Under the pieces are notes generated by a model, which searched no databases, was not told the DNA's origin, and was given only the letters and a program-made list of their open reading frames with translations. Of a stretch of DNA of 64,000 bases, positions 1 to 10,794 are shown in pieces (within the stretch, counting starts at the first letter, position 1; every line of letters starts with the position of its first letter). The translations under genes were made by a program, and so were the position numbers. The DNA comes from Piper betle (taxonomy: Eukaryota; Streptophyta; Magnoliopsida; Piperales; Piperaceae), in assembly GCA_033002965.1 (NCBI GenBank), contig JAURVB010001854.1, positions 59,668-123,667 of the forward strand, in the 5' to 3' direction.

Positions 1-502
1 GAGTATGGGCCCAGATGGCCGTATGAGTATGTTATAGTGCTTGAATATGCCTGATATGCAGATGATCAAAACATGAGCTATCAAAGTATACGTGAGGTAT
101 ACAGATGATTTGTATGAGTTAGCCAGGGTTTTAGGCCTATATTTAATCCATTGCAATGTTTAGTATCTGTTTGGGATTTCCAGGGTATCTCATTTACATG
201 CATCTTAGGGATTTTGGACTACCAGATTGCCCCTGTGGGCCTAACTTGATTGAGTAGCAAATTTTTTCTTTACCCGATTGAGTTGAGGGTTTCGAAGCCC
301 ATTTAGCCTTCTTACCTCGATTCTTGCCTATAGAGTCACTTTTAGGATTCAAATCAATTTTGACTTTTGACTGTCTCAATTTGAGCTATCCATTCATATT
401 TATATTGCATATATCCATAGGTGGGCCCCACTAGGCCTTGTCGAATGTCCAGATCGTGCCACATGGGAAGATTCAAGCCGTACACTCAGTCTTAGCTTCA
501 CT
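1..502 (+). mobile_element. Family A LTR, outer copy, left part
   Basis: This is the 5' part of a family A LTR in sense orientation, starting inside the LTR at the window edge. It matches other copies such as 52540-53030 and 55925-56420, including the blocks around GGTATACATATGATTT, TTTAGTATCCGTTTG and GTGGGCCCCACTA. It stops at TCACT (498-502), which is repeated exactly at 6065-6069 where the same LTR resumes. It was therefore split by an insertion. The first bases of the LTR lie outside the window. Confidence 0.85.
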
Positions 503-2089
503 TGTAAAACCCCAGTTTTGGGTTAGGGTTTTACCTGCTTGTAGGTTACCCGGTTCGGGCAAGTCTCAAGTCGATTCGAGCGGGCTTGAGCCAGAATAAT
601 TTCAAGAATATAAGTATGAGGCCGAGATGGCCATATAAGCATGTTATGGAGGTTTAGTTTGCCCGACATGCATATTATATTTTTAGATATGATACAGTAG
701 AGAATTAGTTAATAGTGTACTCATGAGGTACACATATGATTTTTATTAGTTAGCTAGGAATTTAGGCCTATATTTAGGGCATTGCAGCGTTTAGCATCCG
801 CTTGGGATTTTCTAGGTATTTCATTTGCATACACCATTGGAATTTCGGATCACTCGATTGTGCCCCTGTGGGCCCAGCTTGATTGAGTTGAACGATCGAG
901 GCCCATTTAACTTCTTGGCACGATCCCTGCCTATAGAGTCACTTTTACGACTCAACTCAGTTTCAACTTTGGATGGTCTCAATCCGAGCTTTCCATCCAT
1001 ATGTATATTTCCTATACTCATAGGTGGGTCCTACTAGACCACTAGTTGTTAGACATTTAGATTGTGCCACATGGCAAGATCTGAGCCATCCACATCAGCC
1101 TTGGCTTCTTCATGTTATATTTCTAGAGAATTTTCACAATTTTATAATTTACACCCTTTAGTGCAGCCACCAGTTCGGCTCACTGCCAGCAAGTTTCCAC
1201 CTCGGCCTCGGCCATTGTATCGGTACGACTGTGACTACCTTGCGATTGACTATTAGTCTATATCCACGATCACCACCAGCACCGCCATAGTCGCCGCTGG
1301 CGTCGACGTTTTTGGTTTCAGTTTTTGCCATGCCACCACCTGTTTGGGCCATTTTCCAGCTCCGACGAGTGTCCTCTGGTGAAGCTTACCACCCACCGTG
1401 ACAGCTTCCCCTCGCCGAGATCTATAGTTTGGGACCGACACCGGCCTCCACCATGGCCACGATTCCCGCTGGCGACTCGCACTTGCACAACGGCATTTTT
1501 GGTTGTTTTTCGGCCATTTTTCGGCTAGCCACCGGCTGGACACCACCGACCATCAGCACAGTTAGGTTCATCTTGTCGAGGCCGACATTTTGAGACCACC
1601 CATGAGCTTTGCCATGGCCACAAATGCAGCCTGTGCAATCGCCGCCCTTGGTGCCGATACCGCTGCTTATCGGCCATTTTTTGACCAACCAACCAGCGAA
1701 CTCCTCCAATCGTCACCACCAGCACCTCCACCTTGATCCTCCTAGTTGATCCTGATCAGCGGGGACCCCAGCTGCGCCGTTGCTGCTGTTTTCTGGCGAC
1801 AGGGACTGCCACCCCCCAATCTGGCCCGCTTACCCAGTTCACGTTCACCTGTCTGTGATCGCGTCCGCCTAGCCATGTCCGAGTCTGCCAATCTGAGCCC
1901 GTGTTTATGTCCGCCTAGTCAACCCAACCCATTTTCTAGTTAACCCAAACCGAGTTGGTTTAGCTCATTCGATTCGGTTGGTTTAGCTCGGTTCGGTCAG
2001 GTTCAACTCAGTTTAAGCTCGTTTTGGGCCGTTTCTCGACTATTTTTGGTAATTTGATAACCCCTATGTTAGTTTTTGATGTATATTCA

Positions 2090-2422
2090 CATGATTTAGT
2101 ATTATTGGGTGTTATAATTATTTTTCTTTATTTATTATTTTATTTATTTATTCATTATTAATTAATTATTTTATTTATATGTGTATCATATATGATGAAT
2201 GTTTGCATGATTATTTGATATTATTAATATTATATTTACTTATGAATATTAGTCTTATTATGTTTGCAAAATTGTATATATATTATTTATTTATTTGTTC
2301 GTTATGTGTATGTTATTATTTATTTGTATTTAATTATGCATTTTTGTATTGTATGACTATGATATTATTAATATTCATGATTAATGAGTATTAACTAAGT
2401 GTTAGTTTATCCATTTATTTAT

Positions 2423-2455
<33 letters not shown>

Positions 2456-2600
2456 GGTTTACTAACACGATGGTATATGTTGATATTTACTTGTGTTTAC
2501 CCGTATATTTATATAGTATAATTATATTATTATTTTATGATTAGAGTAATGTTCTTGTTTATGTATTTATTATTTATCTAATTATCTATGAGTGCATTTT
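2090..2600. repeat. TTTA-rich low-complexity tract of the family A LTR
   Basis: The tract is rich in TTTA and TATT tetranucleotides with short unique islands such as ATCATATATGATGAATG. The same tract recurs as TAAA-rich sequence in minus-oriented copies (about 22500-23000, 24440-25000, 29100-29430, 36190-36680, 45330-45835, 49480-50040) and as TTTA-rich sequence in plus copies (about 53405-53760 and 57300-57720). It belongs to the LTR rather than being an independent microsatellite. Confidence 0.8.
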
Positions 2601-3214
2601 CTTATTTATTTATTTACTTATTATTATGTCTAGATTTTCATGTCACGTGTTTAGTTATAGGTTTGTTAGCATTATTTTCTTTATTAGGTTGTATCGATGT
2701 TATGAGCACACACCACAAACATGCATCATATAGAGATATTAGTATTTTACTTAGCAGTGGGTTCCAATGTAGGTCTCGGAGTCTAAGATTGCCATAGATA
2801 TGCAAATATGCATGGAGCTTGGACCACAGGTCTGTGGAACTCTCCTCTCTGCTTGACTCTTTGCGTGTCTAGTTCAATCGTGTTTTATACAAAGAGCGGA
2901 ATTGGCGGTGTTTAATAGATCCCTACAATGTCGAGCCATTTAGCCATGTTTTCTACACATGTTTAATAAAACTTCAAGGATGATATCCCTTGTTGGTTTT
3001 CAAACTTAAACTCCAGAAATTTATGATACATGCCTCTTCTATAAGCCTATTATCTAATATATGTAGGTCTTGCAATCTTCAGTCGACTTTGGTGGGAGGA
3101 CAGATAAATGCACACACACTTGAGCTCAGCGCAATTATTTGCCTTCTTATTTTATTTATGTTCAATGTGTTTTGACGTGCATTTAACGGTCTCTTCCACT
3201 CTTATGACACTAAG

Positions 3215-5943
3215 TGTAAAGACTGTAAAATATACATATATATATTCGACTCAGTTAGGGAAGGATCAAACGTTGGAGAAATTATTATTATTATAATAAT
3301 ATTATTATATTATTATATTCTCTACCCGGTTAAATAATATATTTTATTCTTTACCCAGTTACCCGGTTAAATGAAATGCTGGTATTGGGGTGTTTTCCCA
3401 TCCCCTAGCTGTCATTTTCATTTTATATTTTTGTGAGGGGGCGTCATCCTCACCCTAGCCACCTATTTCTCCTCTTCCTCACCCTAACCACCTACTCTCA
3501 TCTTCTTCTCCTCTTCTAGAGCCAGCTTCTTCCTTTTGCTTGGGTATCCTTCCTATCTCCCTACTCTTAGTTTTCATGCATTTCATGATTGCCATGCTAA
3601 TTTCTGCTGTTTCATAAATTCATGATCATCATGTAAAATTCTGCTGCTTCATCAATTCATGATCGTCATGTAAAGTTCTACTGTTTCATCAATTCATGGT
3701 CGTTTTGTTTTGCTGTTGCTTCATCAACGTCCTTGATTTGAAATCATCTAGTTTAGGATAGTTAAGTTGCAGTCCCTAGCGTCTTATGATTTCGGTGCAT
3801 GGGGTTTGGATAGTGGGCTGTCGTGCGGGTAGAAGGGGAGTGTTCCCTGTGGTGCTGCTGGCCGGACGGTGTTCACCTTGCATTCCCGGTGGTGCTGCTA
3901 GCCAGGCAACGTGTGTCTTGGTGCAGGATGGGGTGTCGCCTTGGATCGCTGCTGTAAAGCACAAACTTGAGGCTTCCTCGCTTGCTGTTTTAATTGTGTT
4001 GTTGACACTGTGTTAGGGGTGCTCAATAGAGTTGTTCAATTGGATTGTTTGGGAAGCAATTAGTGAAGGACGTGATCTGGTTTTGGGTTGAAGAAGAAGA
4101 CGTCAGGTCTGGTTTTGTGCCAAAGATGGCGTTTGGAGAAGAGAAGAATGTTGGGAAGAAGAAGAAGATGGCAAATCTATAATATATGCTTGACTCGACA
4201 CCAACTCGAGTTAAAAATAATACTAACTTGTAATAAATCTTTAAAAATAATTATTCTAATGGGTTATGGGTTAAAGTTGCTAAACTAATTAATTATTGTA
4301 AAAATCGCCATAAGTAATAAACATACAGTAATGACAAACGGTCGATAATTAATTAGCGTACTACAAGCAATTAATTTTAAATCAGATGGTTATAAGTGAT
4401 TAGTGAAATAAAATTTCACCTTTACCATATTAAATTTAATACTAGGTAAATAAAGTGATTATTTTAATAACAAGTTAGTAAGGTAGAAAATGGGTTATTA
4501 AATTATGATCGTGTAAAAATCACAAACGTTGAACCTAAATAACATAATGAAAATAAATAAGGTTCAAACCTTTATTGAGTTGAATAATTTAAAATAAGTA
4601 GTAATATCTTTTAATTAGGATAATACAAATCATTTTAAATAAATTAATTGAACAACTTAATTAATTAAATTACTATTAATAATGACAATGATTAAAGATT
4701 AAAACTGTAAATTAAATTGTCAAGATAGTGGTTAAGTAATTATCATCTCAAAGAAAAATATACTAAAAATAGTAATTAAATACTTAATAATTATTTTATC
4801 GTTAGTGAAGTGTGAATTATGATTTAGATAATTAATTTAAAATGTAAAGTAGGACTTAAATGATTATGCCACATGAATAATTTAATATTTAAGATTGTTG
4901 AATTTTGTATGCTTTATGTTGTCGAATTTTAATAATGATATATATTAGTCATTTAGTTGCATGCATTTCTACTCGAATAAAATTATACTTACGTATAATT
5001 TTATGTTTTCATTCAGATTAGGATCGTTGGTCACAGTGGCAGGTTCACTTACGAACTATCCAGGTCCGTATAATTATTTGAAATGTTGTACTTTCCCTTT
5101 TTGGTAGCCCTTGTTGGTCTGAACCCAGATGCGACCACCATGCACCGAGTGCAACCGGGGTCAAGGAATTGACTCAGTCCGACATGGGGATGCATCCTTT
5201 AAAAATTACTATGTAGGAGTCTTGGTCGACTTGAGATCATATTCGACCACCTTGCGCCAAGCGCAACCGGGGTTGACTCAATTCGACATAGGGCAGCACC
5301 CCCTGAAAGATTAAATACATGCCCCCATGCTGAAAGGGGCGATAGGGTGCAGTGGAGCAAGGCAGCTCGTTATGCACTTGTGATACTGATAAGGTGAGTC
5401 AATGGCAAATATCGGTAACTACAGGCCGTGGGCCACATAGCGTGTGTGCACATGCATGGGATGGTAGCCGGATGGGGTGGCGACCCCTCCCAGCATATTA
5501 AGAGCTTGGCATAGGCTGATAACAACTAAAAGTCTCGTGAAATGATAATAGGGATTATATTGACTTGTTTCATTTAATTATGTGGCTTAGTGGTTTCATC
5601 ACTAACGCAGAATTGCCTCCGCAAGTGAACAGCTTTGGACTGAAGAATAAAAGTGTGGTTGGTGCTTCTTTTATCAACCAAAGTTTGGTGAATTGATAAT
5701 AAATTGGACTTATTTTTTATTCTCATATGTTATAAATGTGCCTATGGGAAACGGTTCGAGATTGTGGGATTTTGAATTAGTTTATTTTATGCACTGTCAC
5801 ATGCTATTAGAACATGCTTTATTTTTATGATTTATAAATTTTCTAAACTTATTTACTGTGTTATGATTCACGTACATGAATAGTATGTTTACAACATTTA
5901 ACTTTTTAAGTAGCACCCGGGGTGGTTAGGGCGGGTCGTTACA
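3215..5943 (+). mobile_element. Solo LTR of family B (2729 bp) with target duplication
   Basis: The LTR starts TGTAAAGACTGT at 3215 and ends GCGGGTCGTTACA at 5943. Flanks are CTAAG (3210-3214) and CTAAT (5944-5948), a 5-bp duplication with one change. Joining the flanks restores the family A LTR text around GACAC-CTAAG-AAGG. The end motifs match the LTR next to a chromovirus integrase at 63377, so this is a solo LTR of a coding Ty3/gypsy family. It holds a CT-rich leader-like stretch (3440-3560), an AT-rich middle, and a duplicated block at 5125-5317. Short frames inside it have no recognisable domain. Confidence 0.88.
5125..5317. repeat. Two-copy tandem duplication inside B LTR
   Basis: Two diverged copies, about 107 bp apart, carry the shared motifs CGACCACC, GCAACCGGGG, TTGACTCA and CGACATGGGG/CGACATAGGG. 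The first spans about 5125-5206 and the second about 5235-5317. Other B LTRs (near 11500-11560 and 61190-61250) appear to carry a single copy in minus orientation, so the duplication is specific to this copy or its subfamily. Confidence 0.6.
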
Positions 5944-6064
5944 CTAATAAGGTTATTTCGATCTATTTTATCGATCGAGTCATACCGACCGACAATTTTA
6001 AACATGACTCGACTTTTTTGCAACATTTCTGATTCAGTTTTTAAGTGAACCAAAATCGGGTACA

Positions 6065-6860
6065 TCACTCATTTATTTCCAGAGATTTCCCACGAATTTG
6101 AGGATTTTCACCTTGAGCGCCGTGGCCACTTTATCTCGCTGCCAACAAGACCCCAACCCTCATCCATCCATTGGATCGGTAAGGTCTTGAACACCTCGTG
6201 GTCGGCTATCAGTCCTACCCACCATCAGCACCGGCACCACCGCAATCGCCTTTGGCGATGGCATTTTTAGAGTCGTTTTGTCCCACTGTCTGACCAGTTT
6301 TCCCACTTCTTGTCCAACTACTCGTGTCGCGTCACTGCTCAAGTTTGCCAGTTTGAGACCATGTCAGTGTCCATTAGTCCAGACCAGCCCAATAGTTTGT
6401 TTAACTCAGGCCAAGTTGACTTGGCCTAACTCGGTTCAGTTCAACTCCATGTTCAGTTATTTTTGGACCATTTTCTTCTATTCTTACCTCATTTTCGGTA
6501 ATTCGAGAACCCCTATATTAGTTTAGATGAATATTCACATGATTTAGCATTTTTTGATATTATGATTATTTTTATTTTATTATTTATTTATTTATTATTA
6601 GTCATTTCTTGTTATTTGTGTATTTATTGATTGTAATGCATGTTTATATGATTATTTATTATTAATAATGATATATTTATTTATTAATATTAGTCTTATT
6701 TATGTTTACTAAATTGTATTTATTTATTTATTTATTTATCTTTTGTTTGTTCCTGTGTATGTCATTATTTATTTGTATTTAATTATGTATTGCATTGCAT
6801 AACTATGATATGATTAATATTTATGATTAATGAGTATTAACTATTTATTTATTTATTAAA
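6065..6860 (+). mobile_element. Family A LTR, outer copy, right part (truncated)
   Basis: This continues the LTR of 1-502 after the nested insertion, starting with the second TCACT. It includes a GC-rich stretch (6110-6330), the line AATTCGAGAACCCCTATATTAG, and a TTTA-rich tract up to about 6860. There it stops abruptly inside ATTTATTAAA and is replaced by retrotransposon RNase H sequence on the other strand. The 3' half of this LTR is not seen to the right of that block. Confidence 0.8.
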
Positions 6861-7193
6861 GAGCTCGAAGGACACTCCATATAGATAGTGTCTCCATATG
6901 CACAGTACAAATACAACCACTGCAAGCTCTTAGTCATATATGAGGCAATTATGCTCATGCACTTTCAAATGTCGGGATGCATAGGCTATCATTCTGCCCT
7001 TTTGAATCAACACACAACCCAGCCCTACATCGGAGGCATCACTGTATACTACAAAATCATCATGGCCATCTGGTAAACTCAACACTGATGCAGTAGTGAG
7101 TTTCTCCTTTAGAGTTTGGAAACTCTCCTCACATGCGTCGCTCCACACAAAACACTCCTTCTTCCTTGTAAGCCATGTGAGAGGGGCTGCCAT
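6861..7193 (-). pseudogene. RNase H domain (partial) of gypsy G1
   Basis: The minus-strand translation carries the start of the Ty3/gypsy RNase H: an [15 protein letters not shown] segment, then [15 protein letters not shown], then [14 protein letters not shown], continuing after one stop (TAA) into WRHYLYGVSFEL. The first catalytic Asp (in YSDAS) is present. The domain normally cleaves the RNA of RNA-DNA hybrids during reverse transcription. The frame is cut at 6861, so the later catalytic residues and all of integrase are missing. Confidence 0.93.
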
Positions 7194-8046
7194 AGAAGAG
7201 AAACCCTATATGAACCTCTAATAATAACTAAGCAAGCACAGAAAACTCTGTATCTCTATGGCGGTAGTAGGTTGCTCCCATATCAATACTACCTTGACCT
7301 TGGCTGGATCTACTGCAATTCTAGTCGCTGATACTACATGTCCCAAAAAAACAACTTCGGATAGCCAAAACTCACACTTGGAGAGCTTTGCATGCATACG
7401 GTGCTCCTATAGGGTCTGCAAAGCAATCCTTAAGTGTGGCTTGTGCACCTCTTTGGACCTCGAGTAAATCAGGATGTTGTCTACAAATACAATCACAAGT
7501 TGGTCCAAGTATGGTTGGAACACCCAGTTCATGAGATCCATGAACCCTGCCGATGCGTTTGTTAGCATGAAAGGCGTGACTAAGAACTCGTAGTGTCCAT
7601 ACCGAGTCCTAAAAGCTGTCTTCAGTACATCCTCCTCTTGTTTTCTCAACTAATGGAAGCCTAATCGAAGATCATTCTTCAAATACACTGCAGCTCACCC
7701 AAGCTGATCAAACAAATCATCTATCCACGGGAGGGGAAAATGCTCCTTCATTGTAAGCTAATTGAGCATTATGTAGTCGATACACAACCTCATGTTGCCA
7801 TCGTTCTTCCTAATGAAGAAGATTGGAGAACCCCAAGGTGAGACACTTGGTCTAGTGAAGCCTTTCTCCAATAGCTCGTGCAACTAAGTCTTGAGCTCCC
7901 TAAGCGCAAGCGGTGCCATTCGATACAGTGCCCTAGAGATAGGTGCAGTACCAGGGACAAAATCAATAGCGAACTCCACCTCTTTGGCAAATGGTAGTCT
8001 GAGCACCTCATCTAGGAAGACATCTATGAACTCACTGACCACTGGA
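7194..8046 (-). pseudogene. Reverse transcriptase of gypsy G1, with stops
   Basis: The domain reads through conserved blocks in one frame: [74 protein letters not shown], then the palm motif [11 protein letters not shown] and the C-terminal LSKCEFW and FLGHVVS blocks. Seven in-frame stops interrupt it. The catalytic FVDD/FIDD motif reads FVDN (VDN at 7476-7484), so one metal-binding Asp is lost. Several stops are TAG where the family has Gln, for example before LHELL and in FH*LR. This was the polymerase that copied element RNA into cDNA; it can no longer be made. Confidence 0.95.
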
Positions 8047-8336
8047 ATTCATGCCAACTCTAGTGTTGACGAATCTGGTGTCTGCACAACAGTGGCAAGG
8101 AAGACTTCACAATCCCTATCTATCAATCTCTGAGCTCACTGATAGGATATCAGACATCCTCCTACGCCTCTACCTCTATGCTAGAATGCAATCCTCACAT
8201 TTGTCTTCCATCTGAGCTGAACCTTCTTCTTCTAGTAGTCGATCAATGCCTCGTTGCGCAGCATCCAATCCATGCAAAATATTGTGTTAAACTCCCACAT
8301 CGGCAAAACTGTGAAATCAGTGAAAAGGATGTGCTA

Positions 8337-8600
8337 CTAGATAACCACTGCGACACCCTGCACACACTTACTGGTGGTGTGTAAGGCTCCGATAGAAGTT
8401 GACACAACCAAGTCATAGCCTAACTCCTCTCCAAAAAAACTAATCCTATCGACAAATATCTTAGCTATTAATGTATGTGTACTACAAGAGTCAAACAACA
8501 CAATTGTAGGTGTAGAGTGGATAGGAAGAGTACCTGTGATGATAGCTACCTCCTGAATCGCCTCCTTTGCACCCGCATCATACATCCTACCCTACTGCTC
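8337..8600 (-). pseudogene. Aspartic protease domain of gypsy G1
   Basis: The open stretch reads IITGTLPIHSTPTIVLFDSC followed by STHTLIA. The hydrophobic run ending in FDS then a serine/threonine-histidine pair is the plant gypsy protease core, usually FDSGATHSF. Here the Gly of the D-S-G triad is Cys (codons at 8484-8492), which would distort the catalytic loop. The family cleaves the Gag-Pol polyprotein. The position between zinc knuckle and RT is as expected. The frame ends at a stop near 8337, before the linker to RT. Confidence 0.85.
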
Positions 8601-8619
8601 TAGTCTATCATGCTATATC

Positions 8620-10254
8620 TTCCCCTCAGCCTGTGCCACATCCGGTGTAGTTGCTTGCCCAATGTCCAACACATCTAGGCAATCCTACCTTTGCTAAGCC
8701 TGACCTCAACCCCTCTTGTCATGTTAGCCTATCTTTTCCTAGTGGCCCATCTATGATCCCTGTGCCTGCTGCTGCTGGTCACCTCTTCCCCGCCACCCCT
8801 TTGGCTGGGCTGGTAGTGCAGCCAGAAGTGGCCACTGCAGCGATGTAGGCAGTCCTTGGTGTTGCTACTGCTGCTGGGGTCAGTACTACTTATGCGGCTA
8901 CCTCAAGTACTCAGTTGCACGGTGCCCCATGTCTTTGCATGCAAAGCATGCATTGGTGACTCTCTTGCAGGCACCCGGTTGGCATCTCTGGCACTCTAGA
9001 CAGGCAGGGTACTCCGAAAATCACCTCACTATCCCTGGAAGGTCTGTGTCTACTGGGGAAGCCTTTACACATACTGCCCCTCGATTGCATACACTGTCAT
9101 TCGACCACCTATCCTCTGTCTCTACGGCTATGGGCCGTACTGATCCTGTGCCTGGTTCTTTTGCCCCTTATTACCAGATGGTGCGGAGCTTGGCCTGACG
9201 GTGTGAGTCATGGGCATGCTCGCACTTTAGTGCCCTCATGATGGCCACTACAAGAGTCACATAGGAAAATGTTGCCACAACCACTCGCAAATTGATGCAC
9301 AATCTTGATACAAACTGAGCAGCCCTCTCCCTCTCTGATGAGAAGTTACCCGAGGCAAATATCTCCAGGATAAAGAACCTACACTGGTAGTCCGCTACGG
9401 ACATGCCCTCTTGCTGCCTCAAAAACATGAACTCCATCTTCCTCTTCACCTTGACAGTGGTTGAGAAGTGCTGGAAGTAGAAGACCCCCCTCAACTCGTC
9501 CCATGTAATTTACTTGAAGGCCCTGCCCTCCAGAAAGGCTGTGTGGGTTGAGTCCCACCAGAGTTTGCCCAATCTCTACATAGCCCTAGTGGCTACGTGC
9601 ACCCATAGCTTTGGGGACACCACAGGTGTAGCAGCATTGATCTACGAGCATCAATCCACTACATCGTGACCTCGGGATACGTGCTCCCATAGAACAAATA
9701 ACCCCCATTTTTCAAGAAGACCTCAACATCCCAACACTCCTTGGTGTGATGGGGCTGCTCGGGGCCTTGACTGCACGAGCCCTCTACAACATAAAAATGA
9801 TGGGGTCAAGCCGTCTCTGCATCAATGTCAGTTTGTCTGGGGAGCAAAGCTTCTAGGGGCTGGTATCTCATATAGCCCGACATCCGCCTACACTGGTGGA
9901 ATATGGGGAAACTGAGCTGGTGGCAGTGGTAATGGTGGTACTTGCTCTAGCTTAGAGGCCTCTTGCATGTATCTTTTCCATGGTGGGCCTCTTCACCAGT
10001 CTGGCAATGACCATGACCGTCTCTTGAACTGTATCCACCAGCCAGGTTATCTCCTCACGAGACCGCTGCTGGTTCTCCATGGCTCTCATCTGCTCTGTCC
10101 TTAGGGCCTGCAGCTCTTCTTTCTCGCAGGACCTAATTATCTCTATTAGGGGCTCTGCCAGTAGCGCCTACATGGGCATTGGGGACCACCTGTCAAGGGA
10201 AGGCCTACGTGTAGTGGCAGTCTGGCAGTCTACCTTGTCGTCTTGCCATCTCAT
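8620..10254 (-). pseudogene. gag region of gypsy G1, with zinc knuckle
   Basis: A plausible start is the ATG at 10254 (MRWQDDKVDCQTATTRR), about 270 bases downstream of the PBS. A charged, probably helical stretch follows (EELQALRTEQMRAMENQQRS). The capsid-like core lies at 9171-9530, with ITWDELRGVFYFQHFS and EGMSVADYQCRF, typical of plant retrotransposon gag. A CCHC-like zinc knuckle lies at 8907-8948 (CFACKDMGHRATEY), where the last Cys is Tyr; a Cys-rich stretch precedes it. Stops and at least one frameshift separate the pieces. Gag normally forms the particle and binds element RNA. Confidence 0.85.
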
Positions 10255-10523
10255 CAGATTATCTAACCACTAACACAAACCATAGACTAACATAAATAGT
10301 GGCTCACAAACTGCCACACACAAGCTGACCATTGGAAACACCAAAAAGGAGGTTAGCGATAACACACACGAAGACATTCCTACCGACTACGGTTGCGGAT
10401 CAGCTAAGGGTGGTGGGGGATCTTAATCATATCAACCACATACAACATACAGGCATACAACATATCATACAACATACAACACACGCATTTTGAAAGTGTG
10501 CTGTCCTAATAGTCCAAGATGTT

Positions 10524-10536
10524 GACTTTGATACCA
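10524..10536 (-). other. Primer-binding site of gypsy G1
   Basis: Read on the minus strand the site is TGGTATCAAAGTC, close to the TGGTATCAGAGC complement of initiator-Met tRNA used by many plant LTR elements. It lies 3 bases from the LTR end at 10540, which fixes the orientation of the element. Confidence 0.85.
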
Positions 10537-10539
10537 AGT

Positions 10540-10794
10540 TGCAACACCCGAATTCTGTCTTAAAGGATGGACTAAATCATGATATTATAATTTGGAAGCT
10601 AATCGGATCTAAACCCTCTATGGAAGCTTAAGATGGACACCAGGCTTGGCTTTGCTAGAATGCATATAAAGTACATACTGTAAAGGCGGATCTTTAGACC
10701 TAAAGGTATCCTTAATAAACACCCTTAGCCATAACAGAGGCAAAATCTCCCCTACGACTATGAGCGGTGACTTTAAAAATGTGATGATCATTCT
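10540..10794 (-). mobile_element. 5' LTR piece of gypsy G1
   Basis: It begins TGCAACACCCGAATTC immediately beside the PBS, as the 3' end of a minus-strand LTR should. It is only 255 bp before a B-like LTR (TGTAATGACC) starts at 10795, so it is probably cut by that insertion. I could not find the remaining LTR on the far side. Confidence 0.7.

Larger units (their letters stand above)
503..6064 (+). mobile_element. Solo LTR of family A, interrupted by a solo B LTR
   Basis: A complete LTR in sense orientation runs from TGTAAAACCCCAG at 503 to a degraded end (ATCGGGTACA) at 6064. It is flanked by the exact 5-bp duplication TCACT (498-502 and 6065-6069). No internal region follows, so it is a solo LTR left by LTR-LTR recombination. 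Its halves are 503-3214 and 5944-6064; the middle is a family B solo LTR. In order it has a moderately GC-rich part (about 1150-1950), a long TTTA-rich low-complexity part (about 2090-2600), and a 3' part. Near 3045-3055 the text jumps from CCTATTAT to TAATATATGTAGG, so about 0.45 kb including the presumed core promoter is missing relative to the copies at 50966-52133 and 52468-54735. Confidence 0.88.
6861..10794 (-). mobile_element. Decayed Ty3/gypsy element G1, 3'-truncated
   Basis: A minus-strand relic in the order LTR piece (10540-10794), PBS (10524-10536), gag, zinc knuckle, protease, RT, and part of RNase H ending at 6861. The missing part would hold the rest of RNase H, integrase and the 3' LTR. 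The order protease-RT-RNase H with no integrase before RT fits Ty3/gypsy and not Ty1/copia. Many in-frame stops and altered catalytic residues show it is dead. The left end abuts a family A LTR inside an AT-rich tract; the right end abuts a B-like LTR. I do not assign a clade. Confidence 0.92.
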
